DNA from: Symbiobacterium terraclitae
Lineage (GTDB): Bacteria; Bacillota; Sulfobacillia; Symbiobacteriales; Symbiobacteriaceae
Assembly (NCBI RefSeq): GCF_017874315.1
Contig: NZ_JAGGLG010000015.1
Span: 1-64,000, forward strand
Reading direction: 5' to 3'
Length of the DNA stretch: 64,000 nucleotides
The position numbers were made by a program, and so were the translations under genes. This document shows positions 24,883-32,664 of this stretch, one piece after another. How positions within the stretch are numbered: position 1 is the first letter of the stretch; every line of letters starts with the position of its first letter. The notes beneath the pieces are model-generated. The model searched no databases. It was not told the DNA's origin and saw only the letters and a program-made list of their open reading frames with translations.

Positions 24883-25785
24883 CTACGCGCCGATCCGGCG
24901 GGCCTGGCGCAGCCCCAGCTCGTCCAGGATGTCGAGCACCGCCAGCGCCCGCCTGGCGCTGTTCATCGGGAAGATGTGGACGCCGTGGACGTGCGGGCCG
25001 ATCTCCGCAAGGAGTTCGGCGACGAGCCGCAGGCCCTCCTCCTCGCCCCGGCCCCGCATGCGGTCGACGGCCCAGTGGGGGATGTGAATGCCCGGCACGT
25101 CCCGGTTCATCCGCACGGCGAACTCGTAGCTCTTCAGCGGCAGGATGCCGTAGAGGATCGGGATCTTCACCCGCCCCGCCAGCTTCGCCTGGAACCGTTC
25201 GAGCTGGCGCGGGTCGTAGATCGGCTGGGTCTGGGCGAAGTGCGCCCCCGCCTCCACCTTCTGCTCCAGCCGGGAGACCTCGGCCTCCAGGTCCGGCGCG
25301 GCCGGGTTGCAGGCGCAGCCGATGGCGAAGTCGGTGGCCTGGTCCAGGTCGCCGCCGGACGCCGTCTTCCCCCGGTTGAGCGCGGCGGCCAGCCGGATCA
25401 GCCCGACGGTATCCACCTCGAAGACCCCGCGCGCCCCGGGGTGGTCGCCCTGTTCGGGGTTGTCCCCCCGCAGGGCCAGGATGTTCCGGACCCCCAGCCC
25501 CGCCGCCCCGAGCAGTTCCGCCTGCAGCCCGATCACGTTGCGGTCGCGGGTGGTGAGGTGGAAGATCGCCTCCACCTGACCGTCCCGTTGCAGCAGATGC
25601 GCCAGGGTGATGGGGCTCATCCGGACGTTGGCCATCGGGCAGTCGGCCACGTTCACCGCATCCACCCGGTCGGCGAAGCTGCGCACCCGCTCGAGGGTCT
25701 TCGTCACGTTCGCCCCCCTGGGCGGGTCGATCTCCACCGTCACGCAGAAGGCGCCCTGCCGCAGCCGGTGCATCAGTCGTGCCAT
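24883..25785 (-). CDS. metF: methylenetetrahydrofolate reductase
   Basis: 300-residue MTHFR, a flavin-containing TIM barrel. Family segments: VTVEIDPPRGANV near the N-terminus, FHLTTRDRNVIGLQAELLG, NILALRGDNPEQGDH and FAQTQPIYD. It reduces 5,10-methylene-THF to 5-methyl-THF, the methyl donor for the MetH encoded two genes downstream. The ATG at 25785 has GGAGGC upstream. First gene of the operon; its 220-nt leader contains an S-box riboswitch and a terminator. Confidence 0.93.
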   Translation of the reverse strand: MARLMHRLRQGAFCVTVEIDPPRGANVTKTLERVRSFADRVDAVNVADCPMANVRMSPITLAHLLQRDGQVEAIFHLTTRDRNVIGLQAELLGAAGLGVRNILALRGDNPEQGDHPGARGVFEVDTVGLIRLAAALNRGKTASGGDLDQATDFAIGCACNPAAPDLEAEVSRLEQKVEAGAHFAQTQPIYDPRQLERFQAKLAGRVKIPILYGILPLKSYEFAVRMNRDVPGIHIPHWAVDRMRGRGEEEGLRLVAELLAEIGPHVHGVHIFPMNSARRALAVLDILDELGLRQARRIGA

Positions 25786-25832
25786 GTGCCCTGCCTCCCC
25801 CACTTGCGTCTCCCAAGCCGCTCGCCCACATA

Positions 25833-25862
25833 CACAAAGAACCCTTCGAGAACGAAGGGTTC
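25833..25862 (-). terminator. riboswitch-controlled terminator upstream of metF
   Basis: Ten-bp stem GAACCCTTCG / CGAAGGGTTC with a TTCT loop followed by TTTGTG on the minus strand, 23 nt downstream of the S-box aptamer. This is the expression platform: SAM binding would favour this terminator. Confidence 0.85.
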
Positions 25863-25884
25863 GCAGACGGCCATCTGCGCACGC

Positions 25885-25985
25885 TTCATCTCCCGGACGA
25901 GACGTCCGCTGGAATTGGCACCGTTCTCCTATCGGAGAGGTTGCCGTGGCTTCACCGGGCCAGTCCCTCCGCCACTCTCGATGAA
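25885..25985 (-). ncRNA. SAM-I (S-box) riboswitch aptamer
   Basis: Minus-strand sequence matches the S-box core. Helix P1 is TTCATC (25980-25985) with GATGAA (25885-25890). The conserved core blocks follow in order: GAGAGTGGCGGAGGGACTGG, CCCGGTGAAGCC, CGGCAACC, and GGTGCCAATTCCAGC. An intrinsic terminator follows at 25833-25862. In Bacillota these elements switch off methionine-synthesis genes when SAM is plentiful. It controls metF, the reactivation gene, metH and probably the RACo-like gene. Confidence 0.96.
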
Positions 25986-26014
25986 CCGAGCAGGGTATTC
26001 ATTTATTAGAGGAC

Positions 26015-26043
26015 AGTATAGCAACACCAGGGCGAACGGACAA
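26015..26043 (-). promoter_or_regulatory. promoter of the metF-metH operon
   Basis: TTGTCC (26038-26043), 17-nt spacer, TATACT (26015-26020) on the minus strand, with a TG one base before the -10 (extended -10). The predicted start near 26008 places the S-box aptamer about 22 nt into the transcript. Confidence 0.75.
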
Positions 26044-26049
26044 GACCTA

Positions 26050-26610
26050 TCACAAGAGTGCGGCAAGAAGGTCCAAAGGTTCCTGCGGTTCGCCGTTCAC
26101 CCGGATCTCGAAGTGCAGGTGTGCGCCGGTCACCTGCCCGGTGGCGCCCACGCGGCCGATGGGTTCGCCGCGGGCCACCAGGTCCCCCTCCTGCACCTCC
26201 ACCGCCGACAGGTGGGCGTAGACGCTGGCCAGCCGCCCCCCGTGGTCGATGACGACGACCTGGCCGTACGCCGGCAGCGAGGCCACCGCCATCACCTTCC
26301 CGTCGAGGCAGGCCACAGCCGCCGCTCCCTCCGGCGCACGGATGTCGATCCCCGCGTGCAGCCGCAGCCGCTTCAGCACCGGGTGCAGGCGGATCCCGTA
26401 GTCGGACGTGATCTCGGCGTGGTCCGGTACGGGCCAGGCCGGCTCGCCTTCCGGGGGCGGGGCCGCCGCGTCCTGGCGCTCCCGGATCCATTGGCCGATC
26501 TCGCGCGCATCCTGGCCGGGGTCCACGGCGGCCACCGGCCGGCTGCCCCACGCGGCCAGAGAGATGGCGAGGATGAGGAGAGTCACAAGCAAAGGTCTGC
26601 GAATCGACAT
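26050..26610 (-). CDS. M23-family peptidase (LytM-like cell-wall hydrolase)
   Basis: 186-residue secreted protein with an N-terminal signal/anchor (RRPLLVTLLILAISLAAW) and an M23 domain at about 60-180. Zinc ligands are visible in RLHPVLKRLRLHAGIDI (His and Asp) and AHLHFEI (HxH). Active M23 enzymes cut peptidoglycan cross-bridges, and the motif is complete here. The ATG at 26610 is chosen because GGGAG is then nine bases upstream. Its promoter shares a four-box motif with the two-component operon at 29 kb, suggesting control by that response regulator. It ends only 7 nt before the metF promoter. Confidence 0.88.
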   Translation of the reverse strand: MSIRRPLLVTLLILAISLAAWGSRPVAAVDPGQDAREIGQWIRERQDAAAPPPEGEPAWPVPDHAEITSDYGIRLHPVLKRLRLHAGIDIRAPEGAAAVACLDGKVMAVASLPAYGQVVVIDHGGRLASVYAHLSAVEVQEGDLVARGEPIGRVGATGQVTGAHLHFEIRVNGEPQEPLDLLAALL

Positions 26611-26642
26611 GGCGGGCATCTCCCATGCGAGTTGATACCCCT

Positions 26643-26697
26643 ACCATATCGTGCGGAGCTTAACGCTGTCTCACTTGAAGCTTACGGGTTCCTTAAG
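26643..26697 (-). promoter_or_regulatory. M23 peptidase promoter with four 11-bp-spaced response-regulator boxes
   Basis: Reading the minus strand: CTTAAG (26692-26697), CGTAAG (26681-26686), AGTGAG (26670-26675) and GTTAAG (26659-26664), each exactly 11 bp apart, then 10 bp to a -10-like TATGGT (26643-26648) with no good -35. This is the arrangement of OmpR/PhoB-type activator sites. The same architecture stands before the response regulator gene (29199-29254). Confidence 0.65.
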
Positions 26698-26871
26698 GTT
26701 TACCGAGGTCGGGTACCGAGCCCAAGCGGGCTGCGCCGTCGGGGTGGTCTCGCACCGGCGCAGCAGGATGCACCCCGGGTTCCGCCTCCAACCGCCTTGC
26801 AGTCCCCATCTCCTCATCGTCACTCGGGCAGCGTCGCACCTCATGCATGCAGCAACGGTTCCCACCTAAAT

Positions 26872-26935
26872 ATAGGGAAAAACTCCCCCTATTTTCCGGG
26901 CATTGTGGGGAATTTCTCCCCATATCCCCCGCCCT
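26872..26935. repeat. short hairpin repeats, copy A (two units)
   Basis: Two units about 32 bp apart, each a small GGGGA/TCCCC hairpin flanked by ATAT-like bases (ATAGGGAAAAACTCCCCCTAT, then TGTGGGGAATTTCTCCCCAT), joined by an A/T-richer spacer containing TTTCCGGGCATT. The same unit design occurs at 49017-49073 and 49198-49290. It is intergenic, far from any start codon. Confidence 0.7.
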
Positions 26936-27289
26936 TGATACCCCCCGGGAGTATCATCCGCCCAGAAAAACACCCCTGATCAGCACTTCAGGGGCCCTTT
27001 TCGCCCTGGTACCGGGCCGAAAACCACCTGCAGAAGGCAAATAGGGGGATCTCCAGTTGGCCCGTCCTACCCCCGGGTCCCTGGCGCCAGTCGCCACCGT
27101 GGATACGCCATCACGGGCGGTGGCGGACAAAAAAAACCGTCCGACAGCCTCCGCCCACACCCTTCTTGCTCCAGAGGCTTCTCCTCCCCCATCCGGCCCC
27201 TCGCCGCAGGTGCCAGGGCGGCGCCATCACGGGTCGCGGACGACGGGACGGCCGCCGCCGCGGGCCGCAGGCAGAAAGGTGACAGCCCA
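26936..27289. other. non-coding stretch downstream of the histidine kinase gene
   Basis: No reading frame with a ribosome binding site is seen. A run of eight A residues near 27125-27133 gives a T tract on the minus strand after a weak GC-rich hairpin, which might end the two-component operon at some distance, but the stem is poor. The interval 26698-26871 likewise holds nothing I can name. Confidence 0.4.
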
Positions 27290-28417
27290 TCAGGCACCGT
27301 GCACGTCGGAGCGCGCCGGCGCTGCACCGAACGGCAGACGCACCTCGAACACCGTGCGATCCGTCTCGTTTATCGCCCGCACCGATCCCCCGTGCAGGGT
27401 GACGATGTTCTTCACGATGGCCAGCCCCAGGCCGGCGCCGCCGGTCTTGCCCGACCGGGAGCGCTCGCCCCGGTAGAAGCTCTCGAAGATGTGCTCCAAC
27501 TGGTGCACCGGGATCGGGTTGCCCCGGTTGGCCACGCGGATCAGCACCGACCGGCCGGCCCGGTCCACGTCCAGCTCCAGTTCCACCAGCTTCCCCTCGC
27601 GCCCGTAGCGGATTGCATTGGAGATCAGGTTCTCCAGCACCCGGACCAGCAGGTCGGGGTCGGCGTGGATCGTCACGCGCGCCTCCGGCAGCCGGAGGCG
27701 GTACTCCATGTCCGCCTGCCGCAGGGCGGGCACGAACTCCTCCGCCACCTGCTCCAGCAGCTCGGCCGGGTTGATGGGCACAGGCCGGAGCACCAGTGCC
27801 CCGTGGCTCGTGCGGGTGAACTCGAAGAGCTGGTCGATCAGCCGCTTCAGCTGCCGCGCCTTCTCGTACGCCATGTCGACGTAGTAGCGCAGCTCCACCT
27901 CGTCCCTGTACTTGTCCTCGTCGATCAGCTGGAGGTAGCCGAGCACGGAGGTGAGCGGGGTGCGCAGGTCGTGGGAGACGGCGGTGATCAGCTCATACCG
28001 GGCCTGCGTCGCCTGCCGCTCCCGCTCCAGCGAGCTCTTGACCTGCCGGCTCATCGCGACCAGGTTCTGCCCCAGGAGCCCCAGCTCGTCCAGGCCGCGG
28101 GGCGGCAGCGTTACCTCGAAGTTGCCCCGGGCCACCTCGTCCATCGCCCGGCTCATCGCCTCGATGTAGCGGATGAGCGGCTGGCTGAGCAGGATGTACC
28201 AGCCGAAGAAGAGCACGAGGCAGACGAGCAGCATGACGGGCCAGGCGCCGACCGTCGCGGAGAGGAAGCTCAGCAGAGCGCCGAGCGGGGGGAGCACACT
28301 CGCCAGCGTCGCGGCGGCGACGAGCAGGAACATGGTCGAGGCGACAGCCAGGGCACCGCTGGCGGCAAAGGTGAGGATGAGGCGCCAGCGCAGGCTCAGA
28401 CCGGCACTAGTTCTCAA
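27290..28417 (-). CDS. sensor histidine kinase (VanS-like)
   Basis: 375-residue membrane kinase. Two transmembrane segments (about 12-38 and 58-78) enclose a very short extracellular loop. A HAMP domain follows, then an H-box AVSHDLRTPLTSVLGY carrying the phospho-accepting His. The ATPase domain shows N-box NLISNAIRYG and the GAGLGLAIVKNIVTLHGG glycine-rich region. The short loop suggests sensing within the membrane, as in many cell-envelope stress kinases. It starts at a TTG at 28417 overlapping the response regulator by 11 nt, so the two are translationally coupled. Signal unknown; the link to an M23 peptidase promoter points to the cell wall. Confidence 0.9.
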   Translation of the reverse strand: MRTSAGLSLRWRLILTFAASGALAVASTMFLLVAAATLASVLPPLGALLSFLSATVGAWPVMLLVCLVLFFGWYILLSQPLIRYIEAMSRAMDEVARGNFEVTLPPRGLDELGLLGQNLVAMSRQVKSSLERERQATQARYELITAVSHDLRTPLTSVLGYLQLIDEDKYRDEVELRYYVDMAYEKARQLKRLIDQLFEFTRTSHGALVLRPVPINPAELLEQVAEEFVPALRQADMEYRLRLPEARVTIHADPDLLVRVLENLISNAIRYGREGKLVELELDVDRAGRSVLIRVANRGNPIPVHQLEHIFESFYRGERSRSGKTGGAGLGLAIVKNIVTLHGGSVRAINETDRTVFEVRLPFGAAPARSDVHGA

Positions 28418-29102
28418 TCTTGTAGCCGACCCCCCAGACGGTCCTGATCAGCGTGGGGTGACTGGGGTCGTCCTCCACCTTCTCCCGCAGCCTGCGGATG
28501 TGGACCATCACCGTGTTGTTGGCCTGGAAGTAGCGCTCCTTCCACACCCGTTCGAAGATCTCCTCGGAGCTGAAGACCCGGCCCGGATTGCTGGCCAGGA
28601 GCAGGAGGATGTCGTACTCGGTGGGCGTCAGGGCCACCTCCCGACCGTCCTTGGTCACCGTGCGGCTCTCCCGGTCGATCTGCAGGCCGCCGACCGCGAT
28701 CACGTCCGGGCGCCTGGCCGACGCCGGGTTCAGGGCCAGGTAGCGGCGGAGCTGCGCCTTCACCCGGGCCATCAGCTCCAGGGGGTTGAAGGGCTTGGTG
28801 AGGTAGTCGTCGGCCCCGGTCTTGAGGCCGAGGATCTTGTCCACGTCCTCGGACTTGGCGCTGAGCATGAGGATCGGCACGTTCCGCTCGCGCCGGATCG
28901 CGCGGCAGACCTCCAGCCCGTCCATCCCGGGCATCATGATGTCCAGGATCACCAGGTCGGGCTGCTCCTCAGCCACGATCCGCAGTGCGTCTGCGCCGTT
29001 GTCGGCCTTGCGCACCCGATAGCCCTCGCTCAGCAGGTGGATCTCGATCAGGTCCGCGATCGCCTGCTCGTCGTCCACCACCAGAATCAGCGGCTCTGCC
29101 AT
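28407..29102 (-). CDS. OmpR/PhoB-family response regulator (VanR-like)
   Basis: 231-residue response regulator. The receiver domain has the acidic pair Asp10-Asp11, phosphorylated Asp54 (LVILDIMMPGMDG), and the Thr/Lys switch region ending LTKPFNPLEL. The C-terminal winged helix ends with NTVMVHIRRLREKVEDDP and TVWGVGYKIE, typical of the OmpR/PhoB class, which binds direct repeats about 11 bp apart. Such repeats stand just upstream (29215-29254) and before the M23 gene at 26 kb, so autoregulation is likely. Partner kinase overlaps its 3' end. Confidence 0.93.
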   Translation of the reverse strand: MAEPLILVVDDEQAIADLIEIHLLSEGYRVRKADNGADALRIVAEEQPDLVILDIMMPGMDGLEVCRAIRRERNVPILMLSAKSEDVDKILGLKTGADDYLTKPFNPLELMARVKAQLRRYLALNPASARRPDVIAVGGLQIDRESRTVTKDGREVALTPTEYDILLLLASNPGRVFSSEEIFERVWKERYFQANNTVMVHIRRLREKVEDDPSHPTLIRTVWGVGYKIEN

Positions 29103-29198
29103 TCGCCCTCACACCCCGCTTCAACCACCGACAGCAATCCCGCGTACCCACCGGCCGGGCGGCCGCATCCCGGCCTCCTGCGCGTCCCGCCGCGCGCC

Positions 29199-29254
29199 AG
29201 TGTAACGCACGGATCTTACGACCACCCTGCGCCAAACCTTACGGCTTCCTTAAG
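29199..29254 (-). promoter_or_regulatory. two-component operon promoter with response-regulator boxes
   Basis: Minus strand: CTTAAG (29249-29254), CGTAAG (29238-29243), a weaker GCGCAG (29227-29232) and CGTAAG (29215-29220), 11, 11 and 12 bp apart, then 10 bp to the -10 TACACT (29199-29204). The first box lies inside the 3' end of the GTPase gene and the second overlaps its stop codon. CTTAAGGAA-N-CCGTAAG is shared almost exactly with 26681-26697. Confidence 0.68.
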
Positions 29255-30462
29255 CTGTTCGCCTTCTCCCGGCCCTGCTCCAGCAGCTTCCGGGCCGCGG
29301 CGATCGGCTGGTTCTCGATGTAGTACGCCACGGCCGCCTGCCCGAGGCCGTACGTGCCCCAGTAGGCCACGCCGGCGGAAACCAGCGAGCCGCCGCCCGG
29401 GACGAGCCACTTGGAGAGGCCCCGGGCGACCTCCCGCAGGGCGAAGCCGGCGCCCACGTTGACGCCGAGCGCCCCGATAAACTCCATGGCGCCCTCCCGG
29501 GAGAGCCGTCGCCCCGCCAGGTAGGCGATGCCGGTGACCATCAGCACCTGCATCGCGGTCAGGATCGGCATGTCCGCCAGCGGGATCGGCGTCGCAGCCA
29601 CGGCGGCGGCGGCCGATGCGGTGGACTGGATCAGCGCGCCCGCGATCTTCATCTGCGCCGACCGGACCCCCGCCACCCGGCCCATGGTGAGCTGCGCCTC
29701 GTTGGGGAGAGTCTCCACCAGGTAGGCGACCAGTTCGTCGATGTTCCAGCGGCGGTCCACGACCAGTTCGCCGTCCCGGTAGCGCATGTAGGCAGAGGTG
29801 GCGAACACCCGCACCGGCTGCTCCAGCGAGAGCGCCATCCGCTCGGCCAGCTTCTCCTTGGCCAGTGCGATGTTGGCCTGCTTCTCCGGGTCGTCGTACG
29901 GGGGCGTGGCCACATCGGCCGGGCTCAGCAGGTCGACCTGCGTCAGGACGCCGATCACCGGCGGCCTCGTGCGGTGCCGCCGCGCGATGGCGTCGCGCAG
30001 CGCCGCGACCTGCGCCAGGTCCTCGTGGATCCACACGTCGACGTCGGCCGCCTTGATGACGAAGAGGATCGCGTCCGGGCAACGGTCGCGCACCGCCTTC
30101 AGGTTGGCGGCGACCGCCTCCTCGTCCTCCGCCCCCTCCGGCCTCCCGCCCTCGCCCAGCCCGCGGGTGTCCAGCACCTCCAGCGCACCGCCGGACCCCT
30201 CGTACTGGTACCAGGTGCCCGCCGGCGTGGTAGCCAGCACCGCCCCGGTCTCGGCCCGGGGCTCGCCGAAGATGGCGTTGACCAGGCTCGACTTGCCCGA
30301 TCCCCGCCGACCCACCAGGGCGATGCGGGCCGGCCGGGCGTTGATGATATAGCTTTCGATCACAGCCAGTTCAGGCTCCAGGCGGCTCAGGACCACCTGG
30401 GGAACGTGGCTGCGGATGAACTGCACGACCTCCTTCAGTCGCGTGCGGTCGATCTCTTTCAT
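29239..30462 (-). CDS. Era/dynamin-like GTPase with DUF697-type membrane domain
   Basis: 407-residue GTPase. G1 is GRRGSGKS at residues 51-58; G3 is DTRGLG, following a TTPAGTW G2 region; G4 is TQVD. After the G domain (about 45-220) the C-terminal third is Ala/Gly-rich and hydrophobic (SAAAAVAATPIPLADMPILT and a GAGFALREVARGLSKWL segment), resembling the DUF697/YcjF-type membrane-associated domain. Such proteins sit at the inner membrane and have poorly known roles in envelope stress. The ATG at 30462 has AGGAGG upstream. Directly upstream of the VanRS-like operon on the same strand, but that operon has its own promoter. Confidence 0.82.
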   Translation of the reverse strand: MKEIDRTRLKEVVQFIRSHVPQVVLSRLEPELAVIESYIINARPARIALVGRRGSGKSSLVNAIFGEPRAETGAVLATTPAGTWYQYEGSGGALEVLDTRGLGEGGRPEGAEDEEAVAANLKAVRDRCPDAILFVIKAADVDVWIHEDLAQVAALRDAIARRHRTRPPVIGVLTQVDLLSPADVATPPYDDPEKQANIALAKEKLAERMALSLEQPVRVFATSAYMRYRDGELVVDRRWNIDELVAYLVETLPNEAQLTMGRVAGVRSAQMKIAGALIQSTASAAAAVAATPIPLADMPILTAMQVLMVTGIAYLAGRRLSREGAMEFIGALGVNVGAGFALREVARGLSKWLVPGGGSLVSAGVAYWGTYGLGQAAVAYYIENQPIAAARKLLEQGREKANSLRKP

Positions 30463-30556
30463 CAGGGGCCTCCTCATTGCTGCGGTCTCTGCGTCATCCC
30501 GGATAGTTCTTGCATAGTGCGAATTTCCCTGCCCGCCCGAAAGGAAGGGGGCCAGG

Positions 30557-31522
30557 CTACTCGGCCTGGCCCAGAATCTCGTCGATCTCCTTCAGGTCCT
30601 CGGCGGAGAGCTTCATCCCCGAGGCCTTCACGTTCTCCTCCACCTGCTCGGGGCGGGTGGCACCGATCAGGGCCGAGGTCACCTCCGGCCGGCGCAGGAC
30701 CCAGGCGATGGCCAGCTGGGCCATGGTGAGCCCGTTGCGCTCGGCGATGGGGCGCAGCTGCTGGATGCGCTCCAGCAACTCGTCGTCGCTCAGGTAGCGC
30801 TGGACGAACTTGCCGTACTTGGGGTCGGCGCCCCGGCTGCCCTCGGGCTGCGGCATGCCAGGCTTGTACTTGCCGGTCAGCACGCCCTGCGCCAGCGGCG
30901 AGTAGACGATCTGCCCGATGCCCTCGCGCTCGCAGATCGGCATGATCTCCTTCTCGATGTACCGGTCCAGCATGTTGTAGACGGGCTGGCTCGCCACCGG
31001 GCGGCGCAGGTTCCGCTTGTCCACGATGGCGGCGGCGTTCTCGAACTGGGCGGCCGTCCACTGGGAGAAGCCGTAGTAGAGGATCTTCCCCTGGGCCACC
31101 AGGTCGTCGAACGCCCGCAGGGTCTCCTCCAGGTCGGTAGCGGGATCGTAACGGTGCGCATAGTATATGTCGATATAGTCGAGCTTCATCGCCTTGAGGC
31201 TCATCTCCACCCGCTCGATCAGGTGCTTGCGGGACAGCCCCTGGTCATAAGTGGACGGCCCCACCTGCCAGAACACCTTGGAGGTGACGGTGTAGGTGTG
31301 GCGGGGAAACTCCCGAAGCGCCTCGCCCACCACCTCCTCCGCCTGATGAGGCCGCGCGCCGTAGACCACCGCGCAGTCGAAGTGGTTGATGCCGAGCTCA
31401 TACGCCTTGCGGATGCAGGCCTTGGCGGCATCTGCCTCCACGCGCGAGCCGTAGGTCAGCCAGCTTCCCAGGGAGATCTCGCTCAGCTTCAGGCCGCTCC
31501 GTCCGAGTCGACGGTATTCCAT
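30557..31522 (-). CDS. aldo/keto reductase (YghZ / Kv-beta-like)
   Basis: 321-residue NADPH-dependent aldo/keto reductase, full length. The catalytic tetrad is visible: Asp49, Tyr54 (FDCAVVYG), Lys82 (VTSKVFW) and His123 (IYYAHRYD). The opening YRRLGRSGLKLSEISLGSWL and the segment LGINHFDCA place it in the AKR14/AKR6 group, which reduces aldehydes such as methylglyoxal. Substrate cannot be fixed from sequence. An extended -10 promoter lies 42 nt upstream. 95 nt separate it from the downstream GTPase gene. Confidence 0.92.
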   Translation of the reverse strand: MEYRRLGRSGLKLSEISLGSWLTYGSRVEADAAKACIRKAYELGINHFDCAVVYGARPHQAEEVVGEALREFPRHTYTVTSKVFWQVGPSTYDQGLSRKHLIERVEMSLKAMKLDYIDIYYAHRYDPATDLEETLRAFDDLVAQGKILYYGFSQWTAAQFENAAAIVDKRNLRRPVASQPVYNMLDRYIEKEIMPICEREGIGQIVYSPLAQGVLTGKYKPGMPQPEGSRGADPKYGKFVQRYLSDDELLERIQQLRPIAERNGLTMAQLAIAWVLRRPEVTSALIGATRPEQVEENVKASGMKLSAEDLKEIDEILGQAE

Positions 31523-31563
31523 GGCTCACCACACCTTTCACAGGATCTCGTCTCACCAACGGC

Positions 31564-31569
31564 AGTATA
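31564..31569 (-). promoter_or_regulatory. extended -10 promoter of the aldo/keto reductase gene
   Basis: Minus-strand TGGTATACT, a perfect extended -10 (TATACT at 31564-31569 with TG one base upstream), 42 nt before the gene start. The -35 region is weak, as is usual for extended -10 promoters. Confidence 0.55.
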
Positions 31570-31627
31570 CCACATTCCCCCAGGCCGAAGGACATACCTG
31601 CCCTACAACCTAAATTCACAGACCTCA

Positions 31628-31657
31628 TTGACATTTTGTAGTTGTTCGATCTAATGT
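31628..31657 (+). promoter_or_regulatory. promoter of the small-gene/XRE regulator unit
   Basis: Perfect -35 TTGACA (31628-31633), 18-nt spacer, -10 TAATGT (31652-31657) on the plus strand, 36 nt before the start at 31693. One of the clearest sigma-A promoters in the window. Confidence 0.75.
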
Positions 31658-31692
31658 GGGAGGGTGAATCGGTCGTTGACGGGGGGTTGTCC

Positions 31693-31878
31693 ATGCACGG
31701 GTTGGTTTCTGTCATTGACCAGGTCCTCGACGCGCTGGACCGCGGGCAGATCGAGGTGGCCAATCGGCAGGAACTGCGTGAGGCGCTGCTGGTGCTCCGC
31801 AGCATCGCACTGGAGGGTGACGCCGAGGACGGGGGCTCGACGGCTGACCCAGCCGCACCGACGTCCGTCACGCCCTGA
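31693..31878 (+). CDS. small unknown protein upstream of the XRE regulator
   Basis: 61-residue protein beginning MHGLVSVIDQVLDALDRGQI, a predicted amphipathic helix pair, with an acidic Ser/Pro-rich tail. The ATG at 31693 has GGGGGG nine bases upstream. It is not a family I recognise. It follows a strong promoter and is 54 nt before the XRE regulator on the same strand, so the two are probably co-transcribed. Regulator-associated small proteins of this kind sometimes bind their partner; that is only a guess. Confidence 0.6.
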   Translation: MHGLVSVIDQVLDALDRGQIEVANRQELREALLVLRSIALEGDAEDGGSTADPAAPTSVTP

Positions 31879-31932
31879 ACGCCGCGGTCCGGCACCTCAG
31901 GGAATGCGAGCCCGACTGAAGGAAGTGAGCGC

Positions 31933-32625
31933 ATGAACCAGTTTAACCGTCAGCACATCGGCAAGCGAATTGCCGCCCTCAGGGCCGCTCACGGCGACTC
32001 GCTCAGGCAGGCCGCGGCCCGGACGGGTGTGAGCCATACCACGGTCGGCCGCCTGGAGGCCGGACAGTTCGGGACATCGCTGAACTCCACGCTTCGGAAG
32101 ATCGCCGAGGGGTATGGCGTCACCGTGGAGTACCTGCTCACCGGGCGGGACCCCCAGCACGACTTCGAGTCGTCCCTGCGCCGCCTGCCGCCCGAGGAGC
32201 GAAACCGGCTCTACTTCGCCTCGCCGGTGACCCGGATCCGGATGCTCCTGCAGTTCCTGATGGCCGAGTACCCCGCCGAGTTCCCGCTGGACAGGCTGGC
32301 CGCCAGGCTGGGGATGTCGCCCGAATCCCTGCGGAGGCTGGTGGAGGGATGCGACGACCGGCAGTTCACGCCCGAGGAGGTCCGGCGCCTCGGCGAGCAG
32401 CTGGCGAAGGTCACCTCGATCCCCCTGCACTGGTTCCTGTCCGGCGACAGCGGCGAACTGGCCGCCGCCATCCCCCCGGAGATGCTGGGTGCGTACGTGC
32501 GGCTGATCAAGAAGGCGGCGGAGGCCGGTGTGCGCCCGGACCTGCTGGAGATGGCCATCGATCTGCTCATCCTGAAGCACAGGGAGATGCCGGCCGGAAG
32601 CCAGAACGGGCGGCGCGGCGGTTAA
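31933..32625 (+). CDS. XRE-family transcriptional regulator
   Basis: 230-residue regulator. Residues about 8-65 form an XRE/Cro HTH: IGKRIAALRAAHGDSLRQAA then TGVSHTTVGRLEAGQ (recognition helix) and IAEGYGVTVEYLL. The remaining 160 residues contain a second HTH-like segment (LDRLAARLGMSPESLRRLVE), suggesting a tandem or multimer-forming regulator. The C-terminal part is helical with no known ligand domain. Target genes are unknown; the divergent aldo/keto reductase gene and its own operon are natural candidates. Start ATG with GGAAG upstream. Confidence 0.85.
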   Translation: MNQFNRQHIGKRIAALRAAHGDSLRQAAARTGVSHTTVGRLEAGQFGTSLNSTLRKIAEGYGVTVEYLLTGRDPQHDFESSLRRLPPEERNRLYFASPVTRIRMLLQFLMAEYPAEFPLDRLAARLGMSPESLRRLVEGCDDRQFTPEEVRRLGEQLAKVTSIPLHWFLSGDSGELAAAIPPEMLGAYVRLIKKAAEAGVRPDLLEMAIDLLILKHREMPAGSQNGRRGG

Positions 32626-32664
32626 CGGGATTCACCACGCCGGCGCTGCGGCGGAGGTCGGGAC

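Noticed and set aside
27119-27150. Terminator of the two-component operon
   Set aside because: There is a T tract on the minus strand, but the preceding stem is short and it lies 140 nt past the stop.
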